Below, piece by piece: positions 58,801 to 63,857 of a stretch of 64,000 nt of DNA (position 1 is its first letter; each line of letters opens with the position of its first letter). This DNA is from Molossus alvarezi (taxonomy: Eukaryota > Chordata > Mammalia > Chiroptera > Molossidae), in the NCBI GenBank assembly GCA_037176705.1, contig CM073905.1, positions 27,560,986 to 27,624,985 of the forward strand, given 5' to 3'. Below the pieces are notes generated by a model. That model saw only the letters and a list, made by a program, of their open reading frames with translations. It searched no databases and was not told where the DNA came from. The position numbers were made by a program, and so were the translations under genes.

Positions 58801-58960
58801 CCCTCTCTCAACCAGCAACCAGTGGCTGTGGATTTCCGATGACACTGTCCGCAAGGCCAGCCTGCAGGAGGTCCTGTCCTCTAGCGCTTACCTGCTGTTC
58901 TACGAGCGTGTTCTTTCCAAGATGCAGCACCAGAGTCGGGAGTACAAGTCTGAAGAATGA
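37060..58960 (+). CDS. USP30: USP30, mitochondrial ubiquitin-specific protease, complete coding region in 13 exons
   Basis: USP30 is a cysteine deubiquitinase anchored in the mitochondrial outer membrane (also reported on peroxisomes). It prefers Lys6-linked chains and counteracts PINK1/Parkin mitophagy. Thirteen exons, all with GT-AG boundaries, join to 1554 nt = 517 aa plus TGA, the length of the human protein. Residues 36-56 (VIGGLAAALAAGIYVIWGPI) are the single membrane helix, followed by the basic anchor RKKRRKG. The C19 protease domain opens with LGNTCFMN (catalytic Cys77, codon 41290-41292). His452 lies in MHSGHFVTY (58760-58762) and Ser477 in WLWISDD (58835-58837), so the unusual Cys-His-Ser triad of USP30 is intact. 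Zinc-type CxxC pairs are at 234/237 and 284/287. Introns hold many Ves SINEs. The start is in a CpG island. Confidence 0.98.
37143..39935. other. USP30 intron 1
   Basis: Unusually SINE-free for this locus. The first part (37143-38100) is unique-looking with repeated 'ccc ... gtcag'-type motifs. MIR-like text lies near 38325-38480 and 38640-38880, and an old repeat near 39330-39720 ('gtgcaaaggccctgagac'). Confidence 0.5.
38957..39037 (+). repeat. Intronic repeat copy A (USP30 intron 1)
   Basis: About 80 bp ('gaaaaatgttggtaattc' through 'gagtccctagtatcaccag' to 'caatatttacaagatcca') that recurs at 40218-40296 at roughly 80% identity by eye. Confidence 0.8.
39936..40045 (+). CDS. USP30: USP30 exon 2, membrane anchor
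   Basis: 110 nt after acceptor TTTTAG; donor GTAAGA. It carries residues 28-65: YKVMKNWG, then the Ala/Gly/Ile-rich helix, then the basic cluster ERKKRRKG that sets topology and mitochondrial targeting. Confidence 0.97.
40218..40296 (+). repeat. Intronic repeat copy B (USP30 intron 2)
   Basis: Partner of 38957-39037, same orientation; the pair brackets exon 2. Not a family I recognise. Confidence 0.8.
41255..41437 (+). CDS. USP30: USP30 exon 3, catalytic cysteine box
   Basis: 183 nt after acceptor TTCTAG; donor GTATCT. It encodes LVPGLVNLGNTCFMNSLLQG with Cys77, then the segment EFTTQYTGDQLEPPQHQYL and LTLLHLLK. The variable EFTTQYTGDQLEPPQ stretch differs from remembered human EFTSQYSRDQKEPPS at several sites. 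Confidence 0.98.
41851..42103 (+). mobile_element. Ves SINE, USP30 intron 3
   Basis: Head 'gccctggccagtttggctca', end 'cctcgggtaaggat'; flanks share 'aataatag'. Confidence 0.88.
42410..42685 (-). mobile_element. Ves SINE with long T/GA tracts, USP30 intron 3
   Basis: Complemented tail 'atcctcacccgaggacat', a run of 18 T and a (GA)n run near 42495-42520; head 'gagccaaaccggccaggg'; flanks share 'ctaacttc'. Confidence 0.88.
42698..42904 (-). mobile_element. Ves SINE, USP30 intron 3
   Basis: Complemented 'tttattgattttaaggaga' tail, head 'gagccacaccagctgggcc'; 12 bp from the previous SINE. Confidence 0.85.
43150..43780 (-). mobile_element. Antisense L1 fragment: ORF1 end, inter-ORF region and ORF2 endonuclease start
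   Basis: The minus strand encodes ITLNVNGLMYQSKDRVAEWI, then TAFLQETHFGAKDTHRLKVK, the L1 ORF2 endonuclease N-terminus, preceded at 43620-43770 by an ORF1 C-terminal remnant. The endonuclease frame breaks near 43350. USP30 intron 3. Its ORF1/ORF2 linker is the in-window reference for the HAL1 junction. Confidence 0.85.
44297..44400 (+). CDS. USP30: USP30 exon 4
   Basis: 104 nt after TTCCAG; donor GTGCAC directly after CAG. It encodes ALSCQEVTDDEVLDASCLLD and then VLRMYRWQISSFEEQ (residues 126-160), which appears identical to the human sequence as remembered. Confidence 0.97.
45352..45584 (-). mobile_element. Ves SINE, USP30 intron 4
   Basis: Complemented tail 'aatcctcacctgaggatat', head 'gccaaaccgaccagggc'. 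Confidence 0.87.
45854..45878 (+). repeat. (TG)n microsatellite
   Basis: Twelve to thirteen TG units in USP30 intron 4. Confidence 0.95.
46180..46388 (-). mobile_element. Ves SINE, USP30 intron 4
   Basis: Body 'gaacatcgattggccgcctc', head 'ctgagccacagcggtcgagc'. Confidence 0.85.
46480..47100 (+). mobile_element. Old L1 3' end carrying a TG/TA microsatellite
   Basis: L1M-type blocks such as 'cagcaattccacctctg', 'catagcaatattatt' and 'acatggatgaaccttgac', interrupted by alternating TG/TA repeats at 46655-46742. USP30 intron 4. Confidence 0.75.
47399..47497 (+). CDS. USP30: USP30 exon 5, QDAHE box
   Basis: 99 nt after TGGCAG; donor GTAAAC. It encodes DAHELFHVITSSLEDERDRQ and then PRVTHLFDVHSLE (161-193). 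With the last Gln of exon 4 it forms the QDAHE motif conserved in USP proteases. Confidence 0.98.
47912..48152 (-). mobile_element. Ves SINE, USP30 intron 5
   Basis: Head 'gccaaaccagccagggc'; flanked by 'tgaaggctcc' on both sides; 140 bp upstream of exon 6. Confidence 0.88.
48294..48339 (+). CDS. USP30: USP30 exon 6, micro-exon with triple CAG acceptor and SINE-duplicated donor
   Basis: 46 nt encoding QQPEITPKQTTCRTR plus the first base of Gly209. The acceptor is followed by two in-frame CAGs, giving three possible AG sites (ending 48293, 48296 and 48299). The donor GTAGTC at 48340 is weak. It was copied 247 bp downstream by a SINE insertion. Confidence 0.95.
48353..48584 (-). mobile_element. 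Ves SINE inserted 13 bp after USP30 exon 6
   Basis: Its target duplication 'aggtagtcattttcc' (48338-48352 and 48585-48599) includes the last two bases of exon 6 and the splice donor. Head 'ccgaaactggccagggc' on the right. The copy lacks the usual 'cctcacccgagg' tail motif. Confidence 0.92.
48600..49683. other. USP30 intron 6, unassigned
   Basis: No SINE. An MIR-like core ('ctgtgtgccaggcactata') lies at 49015-49215. Nothing else recognised. Confidence 0.5.
49684..49778 (+). CDS. USP30: USP30 exon 7, first CxxC
   Basis: 95 nt after TTCCAG; donor GTAAAT. It encodes GAPHPTSSHWKSQHPFHGRL and then TSNMVCKHCEHQ. Cys234 and Cys237 are the first zinc-binding pair. A SINE with a long TTTC tract starts only about 37 bp past the donor. 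Confidence 0.97.
49815..50112 (-). mobile_element. Ves SINE with expanded (TTTC)n tail, just after USP30 exon 7
   Basis: Plus strand starts with about 50 bp of TTTC repeats and a CT run, then the complemented SINE; head 'gagccacaccaacaggg'; flanks share 'tgggaggtttt'. Confidence 0.88.
50390..51270 (-). mobile_element. Old antisense L1 3' region with inserted SINE remnant
   Basis: Complemented L1M 3' text ('tccatataagtggaccc', 'tatccattcatcagttg', 'tttccaaagtggctgtacc'). A degraded Ves copy sits at 50610-50741. USP30 intron 7. Confidence 0.75.
50610..50741 (-). mobile_element. Ves SINE remnant with internal deletion
   Basis: Complemented tail 'tatcctcaccctcagatat' leads straight to 'gggaatcgaacctgaaacc' and head 'gagccacgtggccagggc'; the pyrimidine body is missing. 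Confidence 0.75.
51293..51717 (+). mobile_element. Ves-related SINE (outer), split by a nested copy
   Basis: Head 'gccctggctgggtgactcg'; its end 'tatcctcgggtgaggat' resumes at 51700 after the inner insert. Confidence 0.85.
51464..51686 (+). mobile_element. Ves SINE (inner), nested
   Basis: Head 'cccagctggtgtggctcagc', tail 'acatcaataaag'; target duplication 'aaaatcagtaaac' at 51451-51463 and 51687-51699. Confidence 0.88.
51741..51786 (+). pseudogene. 5S rRNA retrocopy: first 46 nt, no tail, flanked by 16-bp target duplication
   Basis: Bases 51742-51786 match nt 2-46 of vertebrate 5S rRNA without a mismatch (remembered sequence: ctacggccataccaccc and on through gatctcgtctgatctc). nt 1 is A instead of G. 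There is no poly(A). Both sides carry 'tgaaaaagggtccata' (51725-51740 and 51787-51802). It lacks the internal promoter's box C region, so it cannot be a working 5S gene. Confidence 0.88.
51951..52180 (+). mobile_element. Ves SINE, first of a tandem pair
   Basis: Head 'gccctggcctgtttggctca'. Its right target duplicate was itself hit by the next SINE. Confidence 0.88.
52191..52441 (+). mobile_element. Ves SINE, second of a tandem pair
   Basis: Head 'gccctggccggtttggctca', very well preserved; flanked by 'agaaatacag' on each side. Confidence 0.9.
52450..54130 (-). mobile_element. Antisense L1 remnants with a SINE insertion
   Basis: A/T-rich complemented L1 ORF2-like text ('tgaaatcttgcaaaaactc', 'gctgaatgtagaattttggg') with a Ves copy at 53022-53250, then a weaker old LINE-like segment to 54130. 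USP30 intron 7, just before exon 8. Confidence 0.6.
53022..53250 (-). mobile_element. Ves SINE, USP30 intron 7
   Basis: Complemented tail 'aatcctcacccgagggtat', head 'gagccaaactggccagggc'; flanks share 'gttttgccttttt'. Confidence 0.88.
54298..54357 (+). CDS. USP30: USP30 exon 8
   Basis: 60 nt after TTTCAG; donor GTATGT. It encodes exactly 20 residues, SPVRFDTFDSLSLSIPAATW (241-260), part of the USP fingers region. Confidence 0.97.
54855..54941 (+). CDS. USP30: USP30 exon 9, second CxxC
   Basis: 87 nt after CTGTAG; donor GTAGGC. It encodes GHPLTLDHCLHHFISSES, then VRGVVCDNCTK. Cys284 and Cys287 complete the zinc-binding set. Gly stands where human, from memory, has Asp (SVRDVV). Confidence 0.97.
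55240..55570 (+). mobile_element. hAT-like repeat, right part, split by a SINE, USP30 intron 9
   Basis: Shares 'ctaacg', 'ctgataattttgtatgg' and 'ttataaatatccaactggc' with 62303-62475 and ends 'ggttccccaccctta', the inverse of that copy's 'aggggtggg' start. A Ves fragment lies at 55321-55466. Confidence 0.5.
55321..55466 (-). mobile_element. 5'-truncated Ves SINE, USP30 intron 9
   Basis: Complemented body only, stopping at 'aacctgggcatgt', so the tRNA head is absent; flanks 'gagcaggctgat' and 'gagcaggctaat'. It splits the hAT-like repeat. Confidence 0.85.
55875..55955 (+). CDS. USP30: USP30 exon 10
   Basis: 81 nt after TTTCAG; donor GTGAGC. It encodes IEAQGTLNGEKVEHQRTTF and VKQLKLGK (290-316). 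It lies only 95 bp from exon 11, the shortest intron of the gene. Confidence 0.97.
56051..56270 (+). CDS. USP30: USP30 exon 11
   Basis: 220 nt after CCGCAG; donor GTGTGT. The first half (LPQCLCIHLQRLSWSSHGTP, then LKRHEHVQFNEFLMMDIYKY) is conserved core. The second half (LGRRPGQHSPKLDEKAGP and on to RLAAPRS) is markedly different from remembered human LGHKPSQHNPKLNKNPGP. This is the disordered insert before the C-terminal catalytic block. Confidence 0.96.
56577..56793 (-). mobile_element. Ves SINE, USP30 intron 11
   Basis: Head 'gccacactagccagggc'; flanks share 'tgaatttt'-like ends. Confidence 0.85.
57458..57658 (+). mobile_element. MER20-type hAT-Charlie element in USP30 intron 11
   Basis: 'ggtggttcccaacaggggg' at the left, 'acagcccccacaacaaag' inside, 'gtagagaaacct' at the right. 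Same family as 22121 and 62525. Confidence 0.65.
57944..58064 (+). CDS. USP30: USP30 exon 12
   Basis: 121 nt after CTTGCAG; donor GTGAGC. It encodes LNQPGGPKTQIFMNGACSP and SLLPTLPAPMPFPLPVVPDY, a Pro-rich linker (390-430). Confidence 0.96.
58305..58402 (-). mobile_element. Head-only Ves retrocopy, USP30 intron 12
   Basis: Only the tRNA-like head (about 80 nt, complement of 'gagccaatctggccaggg' back to 'ggaacatgtgc') followed directly by an A-rich tail. Perfect 13-bp flanks 'ataaagcagaaaa' at 58292-58304 and 58403-58415. Confidence 0.87.
58696..58960 (+). CDS. USP30: USP30 exon 13, catalytic His and Ser, stop
   Basis: Coding part of the last exon, 265 nt after ATTCAG. It encodes SSMYLFRLMAVVVHHGDMHS with GHFVTYRRS (His452), NQWLWISDDTV (Ser477) and the end SSSAYLLFYERVLSKMQHQS, REYKSEE, then TGA at 58958-58960. 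Confidence 0.98.
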
Positions 58961-59029
58961 CTGTGCCCTGGCCCCAAGGCGAGGCCTCATGGCACTGTCT
59001 AAGCTGTCCAGGAGGGTCAGAACCAGACT

Positions 59030-59056
59030 GTGTGTGTGTGTGTGTGTGTGTGTGTG
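59030..59056 (+). repeat. USP30: (TG)n microsatellite in USP30 3' UTR
   Basis: About 13 TG units, 70 nt past the stop codon, followed by 'cacgtgcgcgtgcgtgca', an alternating purine/pyrimidine stretch. Confidence 0.95.
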
Positions 59057-61004
59057 CACGTGCGCGTGCGTGCACACAAGCGGCCCCCGAGTCCTTTGCC
59101 TTCTGGTGTGTCCTGAGAGCGGGCTCCACCGGGGAACAGTGGCCCCGATTCAGACCAAATCCGGCTCCCTGAACAGCTCTGCTAGTGTGCACCGGAAGGT
59201 GTCGCTGTTAGGAAAGCATTTATGTCTAGAGCATCTTTTTACTCCCCTGATACTGGTAATTAAAAGAAATCAGACTCCAGAAGACATCTTTTTTATATTC
59301 TAATATGCTAGGTGTTCTCAGAGAGGAGTTCACTTTGTCAAATCCTCTGATGTTTCAGCACAGATCTTTTATTTTTAATAAGCAGGCCCATATAAAAAAT
59401 TGTTGACAAGAATTAGTGTAACTATTAAAGGCAACAATTTAGAAGAAAAAGTGCCTTTCACTTTCGATTGCTTTTGTAGCACGTCCATCCATCGGGGAAA
59501 ACATCCTCTGAGAGTCACAGCAACAATGTTTGAAAGGCTCTCTCCTGAGCTGCTCAGTGGCCAGCAAGGCAACAGCTACAAGAGGCCTGAAGAACACCCG
59601 CCTTTCCTTTTTGTATGTCTTTTTCTAATCTTTCGATTCTTTGTATATAGTAAGAGCCAACCTGCCAAATCTGCCCCTTGGGGGAATTCTCTCAACTGCT
59701 TCTGTGTACCGGACTAAGTGATGACACAACCCACGGGGACAGCCGGACCGAGCAGCGTCTGTGCCCTAGCGAGGCCGCGCTCTGCAGAAGGCCGTCTCAC
59801 ACGCAGGTCCCCTTGGACGGTTATTCTCACCTATTTATTTACTGCTCGTGCGGAGCTCTGAAGATTTCCGGGGGGGCGGGGCCGTGCCAGAAGACGACAC
59901 TGCCTTGGTCTGAGAGCTGGCGTCGGGAGGGAGAACAGTGACCTCGGGTCCCTCATTTGTAAAGTGAAGGGTTAGACTCGATGGCCGTCAAAAGCCAGGC
60001 TTTTCTACAAGAAGTGTGTCATTTTTAAAACATGCAGCTGACACCTAGTATTGTCATTTTGTTATAGGTCCATTTTCTAAATGTATTTGTTTCCAGCACC
60101 CTGATACAAAAAGACTATGGTGAGCCCTCTCTTCCCTCTTCAGGTAAGTGCTGTGAATGAAGCCCAGGGCCGAAGGCTTTTTGATGACACAGGAGAATCT
60201 ATGTTTTAGCTAGAATTTTGTATTTTTGAAAAAAAGGATACCAAATTTATATGGACTCTTCAGAGATAAGATTTGGAATCAGACCTGTCCAGGCCACCTG
60301 AGGTAAGGCTAAGAACCGTGCTTGCTCTGTGGGGGTGAGCTGGCAGACACTTCTAGACAATGCCCGTGTCAGCTAAAAGCACAAGAGGTCCAGGTGACCG
60401 CCAGGCCCAGCACGCGCCCCGAGGACTCGGAAAGTCTCGCTGCTGACAGAACACACTGTGAAGGTTCTCCAGGCCACGGACGTCAGGGTGAAAGGAGCAG
60501 CCCGAAGCGTCTGACCCCTCCTGCATCCATTGCTGCTCCCTCCTGCTTCCGCTGCAGACCCGGCTGTGATGTTGAAACCAGCGTACCTGTTTTACCAGTG
60601 GAACAAACGCCCAATCGTGTGACCTCAAACTGCACCGCAAACTTGTAGCTTCGAGTGACCTTGGCTCTGCCACTGCTCACTCTTTGAATCTGCCTTTAAA
60701 GAGAGATACCGGACACAGAAGGGGCTGATCCTTTGAACACGCTGTAAACAGGTTGTTGGTCAGAGGCCAGGGTTGCAAATGTGAATGATATCTGCAAAGT
60801 CCCTTAACCTGACTTAAAGCAGACTTCCTCGTTTTGTAAATTAGCAGGCTTTACATAGCCACCAAATAATCTTATTTCTAGTTTTAAATTATTTACAAAA
60901 CGGCTTCTTTTTGCAAAAACCTAAGTTAAACTAGTAGTTTATGCCATAATTGCTGATTTATGTACTTGCTAAAGGTACCTTTTGTATCTGCTGTGTATTA
61001 TAGC

Positions 61005-61010
61005 AATAAA
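61005..61010 (+). terminator. USP30: USP30 poly(A) signal AATAAA
   Basis: Canonical AATAAA in 'tagcaataaaagaatc', followed 10-20 nt later by a T-rich then A-rich stretch. It is the last plus-strand hexamer before the antisense SINE at 61058. Confidence 0.75.
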
Positions 61011-61057
61011 AGAATCATTTTGTTAGGAAAAAAAATCAACTGGTATTCTTTCATAAT

Positions 61058-61306
61058 TTTTTATTAATCCTCACCCGAGGACATTTTCATTGATTTTTAG
61101 AGAGAGAAGAGAGAGAGAAATATCGATGTGAGAGAGAAACATTGATTGGTTGCCTCCCACATGTGCCTGACCATGCACCCCAACCATGTGCCCCAACTGG
61201 GGCTGCAGATCGAACCCACAACCTAGACATGTGCCCTGACTAGGAATCAAACTGGGGACCTTTCGGCATAAGGGACATTCTACCAGCTGAGCTGCCCTGG
61301 CCAGGC
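61058..61306 (-). mobile_element. Ves SINE in the ALKBH2 3' UTR
   Basis: Same orientation as ALKBH2. Complemented tail 'ttaatcctcacccgagg' at 61062; head 'gagctgccctggccagg' at 61290-61306. Its tail holds the candidate ALKBH2 AATAAA. Confidence 0.87.
61060..61065 (-). terminator. ALKBH2: Candidate ALKBH2 poly(A) signal lying in a SINE tail
   Basis: TTTATT on the plus strand reads AATAAA on the ALKBH2 strand. It is the only such hexamer I see between the stop codon at 61469 and the USP30 3' end. It falls in the A-rich tail of the antisense Ves SINE 61058-61306. Use of the site is inferred. Confidence 0.5.
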
Positions 61307-61468
61307 CTACTCCTTCGTAATTGACTGATCTGATATAAACATCTTTGTGAATTCTGCATTGTTATGGAATGTGAAACCTTTCCATTTCTTGTTGGTAAAG
61401 GAAATGCCAGCTCCCATCTTCAAGTAGAGAGGGAAGGAGAAACCAGAAGTCCTAACTGAAAAACACTT

Positions 61469-61775
61469 TTACTTCCTAGTAGGCAGAATTTTACGGAAGG
61501 TCAGGTTGACACGTGGAGCCAGAATCTTCTTGCGGACGGGGAGACTGTGATACCAGTGAGAGTTGGTCGGGGGGTTCATCATCAGTAAACTCCCGTGGGC
61601 CAGCTGAAGCCTGACCACCTCCACGTTGCGGGCGGGGTTTCTCCCCCGAGAATCTTTGTGCCGGAAGAAGAAGTCTCTGCAGGCCCCAAAGGAGACGGAG
61701 GCGATGGGGCTCCCAGGAGCCAGTTCTCTTTCGTCATCGCGATGCTCCCCGATGTGGTCACGGCCGTCTTTATAC
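61469..61775 (-). CDS. ALKBH2: ALKBH2 last coding exon
   Basis: 307 nt after acceptor CCCTGCAG, ending at TAA (61471-61469), 101 aa. It carries DHIGEHRDDERELAPGSPIA, then SVSFGACRDFFFRHKDSRG, GSLLMMNPPTNSHWYHSLPV and RKILPTRK. Differences from remembered human are Cys165 to Arg (CGT at 61762-61760), His228 to Pro and Val to Phe in RDFFF. All Fe and 2OG ligands are kept. Confidence 0.96.
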
Positions 61776-62700
61776 CTGCAGGGAGAGCAAGCATGTTCCC
61801 AGAGCAGCCCTCCCCTGAAGCCCACCGACGCCGCAGCAGCCTCGTGTCCTTCCGGCGTGAAACGCTGCTCCCAGCACGCTGAGCTCCTGCAAGGCTGGGG
61901 GCCTCTCCTGGTTCTGCAGGGGAGCCAGGCCTGCAGCCCGCTCACTTTGTTATCCAGGCCTCGCCGATCAAGTGCTTTAGAACTCAACCAACAGAAGCTC
62001 AAACTGTCTTCTAGTTCTCTTGGTTCATGTACGTAAACCCTTGTCATGAAAAGGTCTCTCTCTATACCTAGAATAAAATCTATATTCCTAGCATAGTCTG
62101 GCCCTTGTGCACCTCTGAGCTCAGCCCATACCCCTCTCCCTCATTCACTGATTCCCGGCTATCTCCACGGGATTTTCACTCCATAGACACTCCAAGATCC
62201 CGCTGCTCTTCCTCCCGATGGCTGTGTGGCTCACGCTCTCTTCATTCAGTTATCAGCTCGGACGTCAGCGTCCCTGAGCTCTCCTCTCAACGCACCCCCT
62301 AAACCAGGGGTGGGCACTGTCCAGCCCGCAGGCTGTATAAGGCCTGTGAAATCAACACCAGCTAACGATACATCTCACCAAATTCACCTGACCCAATATA
62401 GCAGATTAATTTTTAAGTTGATAATTTTGCATGGCCCCTAAATGACGTTATAAATATCCAAATGGTCCTGGCCTTGCCTTGTGAATGTGATCTCCCACGG
62501 GCTCAGACCATTTAACCCCTGCAACCCAGTTCTCAACCAGTGTATTTCTGCCCCACCGTGGGACTGCACACTGTCTGGAGACACTTTGGTTGTGATGACT
62601 GGGTTGGGGTTGCTACTGGCATCTAGTGGGTAGATACTCAACATCCTACAATGCACAGGACGGCCCCACCACAGAATTATCTGGCTCAAAACCTCAGTAG

Positions 62701-62759
<59 letters not shown>

Positions 62760-63326
62760 AGAAACCCTGCCTTGAACCCAGACCATTTTTAGTCAAATCA
62801 CCAAGACACTATCAACCTCTGGAATGATCTCATTCAACTGTTCAGCAGTTAATCACCTCTCACTTTCCCCCGTGGCACGAGCTCCATGAAGACGGACTGT
62901 TCATGCCACAGCCCTGGTGCACTAAAGAACTACCTGTTGTGCAAATAAATATGGTGGATGCCTAAACTCTCCCTTTGGAAGAGGTAGATGATAAAATATG
63001 GTGGATGCCTAAACTCTCCCTTTGGAAGAGGTAGATGATAAAATATGGTGGATGCCTAAACTCTCCCTTTGGAAGAGGCAGATGATAAAATTCGGTGCAG
63101 TGACCTAAAAAACAAGTAGGGCATCACCTGTTAACAAGCACAAAGTTGAAGGTCTGTCCAGTCACCAAAGAAACACGATCCCGGACTCGCTCTAGAACTT
63201 GGATCCAAGGCTTTGGAGACAGAGTAAGGCCTGAAAATGTATAGGTCAGCCCGGTATCGCCGTACGTCGCCTGCTTCCTTGGCACGCTGTGCCACTTCCC
63301 AAACACCTGCACCTTGGCCAGTGCAC
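61469..63326 (-). CDS. ALKBH2: ALKBH2 (AlkB homolog 2, DNA oxidative demethylase), partial: last two coding exons
   Basis: ALKBH2 is a nuclear Fe(II)/2-oxoglutarate dioxygenase that removes 1-methyladenine and 3-methylcytosine from double-stranded DNA. Exons 63128-63326 and 61469-61775 join in frame at Asn-Arg-Tyr (AAC AG|G TAT). The Fe ligands HRD (His171, Asp173, human numbering) and His236 in HWYHSLP are present, as are the 2OG-binding arginines in APRVNLTFRK. This is the C-terminal part of a roughly 261-residue protein, from just before VQVFGKWHS to the stop. The N-terminal exons lie right of base 64000. The gene converges on USP30, the same neighbour order as in human. Confidence 0.96.
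62303..62475 (+). mobile_element. hAT-like repeat, left part, ALKBH2 intron
   Basis: Begins 'accaggggtgggcactg' and shares 'ataattttgcatggccc' and 'gttataaatatccaaatgg' with the copy at 55240-55570. The right end is lost. Confidence 0.5.
62525..62772 (+). mobile_element. MER20-type element in ALKBH2 intron containing a (CTG)19 tract
   Basis: 'cagttctcaaccagtg' at the left, 'gcatctagtgggtagat', 'acatcctacaatgcacagg', and terminal 'gagaaaccctg' at 62760-62770. The CTG tract sits where the family normally reads about 'agtgccgaggttgag'. Confidence 0.7.
62703..62759 (+). repeat. (CTG)19 tract, read as (CAG)19 in ALKBH2 pre-mRNA
   Basis: Nineteen uninterrupted CTG units inside the MER20-type element of the ALKBH2 intron. 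Confidence 0.98.
62951..63091. repeat. Three tandem copies of a 47-bp unit
   Basis: Copies begin at 62951, 62998 and 63045 ('atggtggatgcctaaactc'). Copies 1 and 2 are identical; copy 3 has one inner substitution (gaggta to gaggca) and a changed junction. 37 bp from the ALKBH2 exon donor. Confidence 0.97.
63128..63326 (-). CDS. ALKBH2: ALKBH2 penultimate coding exon
   Basis: 199 nt between acceptor CTGCACAG and donor GTGATG. It encodes (G)ALAKVQVFGKWHSVPRKQAT, then YGDTGLTYTFSGLTLSPKPW, ending GQTFNFVLVNR. The exon includes the damage-flipping hydrophobic-loop region (VFGKWH). A three-copy 47-bp repeat ends 37 bp past the donor. Confidence 0.95.
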
Positions 63327-63414
63327 CTGTGCAGACGAAACACGGCAGCTCAGAAAACCAGGCAGGTGGGTGCCCTGTACATTCACTCCCTGGGTATTCA
63401 GGATAACTAAAAAA

Positions 63415-63655
63415 ATTTTTTTTAATTTTTTTTCTTTATGGATTTTTTTAGAGAGAGAGGAAGGGAGAAAGAGATAGAGACAGAAACATTGATGAGAGGA
63501 AACATCGATGAGAGAGAACATCGATTGGCCGCCTCCTGCATGCCCCCCACTGGGGATCGGGCCCACAACCTGGGCATGTGCCCTCACTGGAAATTGAACT
63601 GGCAACCTCCAGGCGCATTGGTGGACGCTCAACCAGTGAGTCACACCGGCAAGGC
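63415..63655 (-). mobile_element. Ves SINE, ALKBH2 upstream intron
   Basis: 'aaacatcgatgaga' occurs twice, so the body has a short internal duplication near 63490-63515; head 'tcacaccggcaaggc'. Confidence 0.85.
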
Positions 63656-63671
63656 AAAAATAACATTTTTA

Positions 63672-63857
63672 AATTCTACAACTGATTGATTTTAGAGAGA
63701 GAGAAGGGGAGAGAGAGAGAGGGAGACATCAATTTGTTGTTCCACTTATTGATGCGTCCACTGGTTGATTCTTGTATGTGTCCTGACTGGAGACTGAACC
63801 CGAAATGGTGACGTATCGGGATGATGCTCTAACCAACTGAGCTGCCCGACCAGGGCA
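63672..63857 (-). mobile_element. Ves-related SINE, older subtype
   Basis: Body 'ttgttgttccacttattg', head 'actgagctgcccgaccaggg'; same subtype as 19786-19961. Confidence 0.75.

Larger units (their letters stand above)
58961..61030 (+). other. USP30: USP30 3' UTR
   Basis: About 2.07 kb from the stop codon to the expected cleavage site after AATAAA. It contains a (TG)n tract at 59030-59056 and no SINE, unlike the SINE-filled introns. Open frames here have no family resemblance and are taken as noncoding. The exact cleavage site is inferred. Confidence 0.75.
61776..63127. other. ALKBH2 last intron
   Basis: L2-like text near 62085-62300, then the hAT-like repeat, the MER20-type element with the CTG tract, unassigned 62773-62950, and the 47-bp tandem repeat. 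Confidence 0.55.

Noticed and set aside
60322..60680. Open frames in the USP30 3' UTR
   Set aside because: Downstream of the confirmed stop and before the poly(A) signal, with frames on both strands and no conserved motif.
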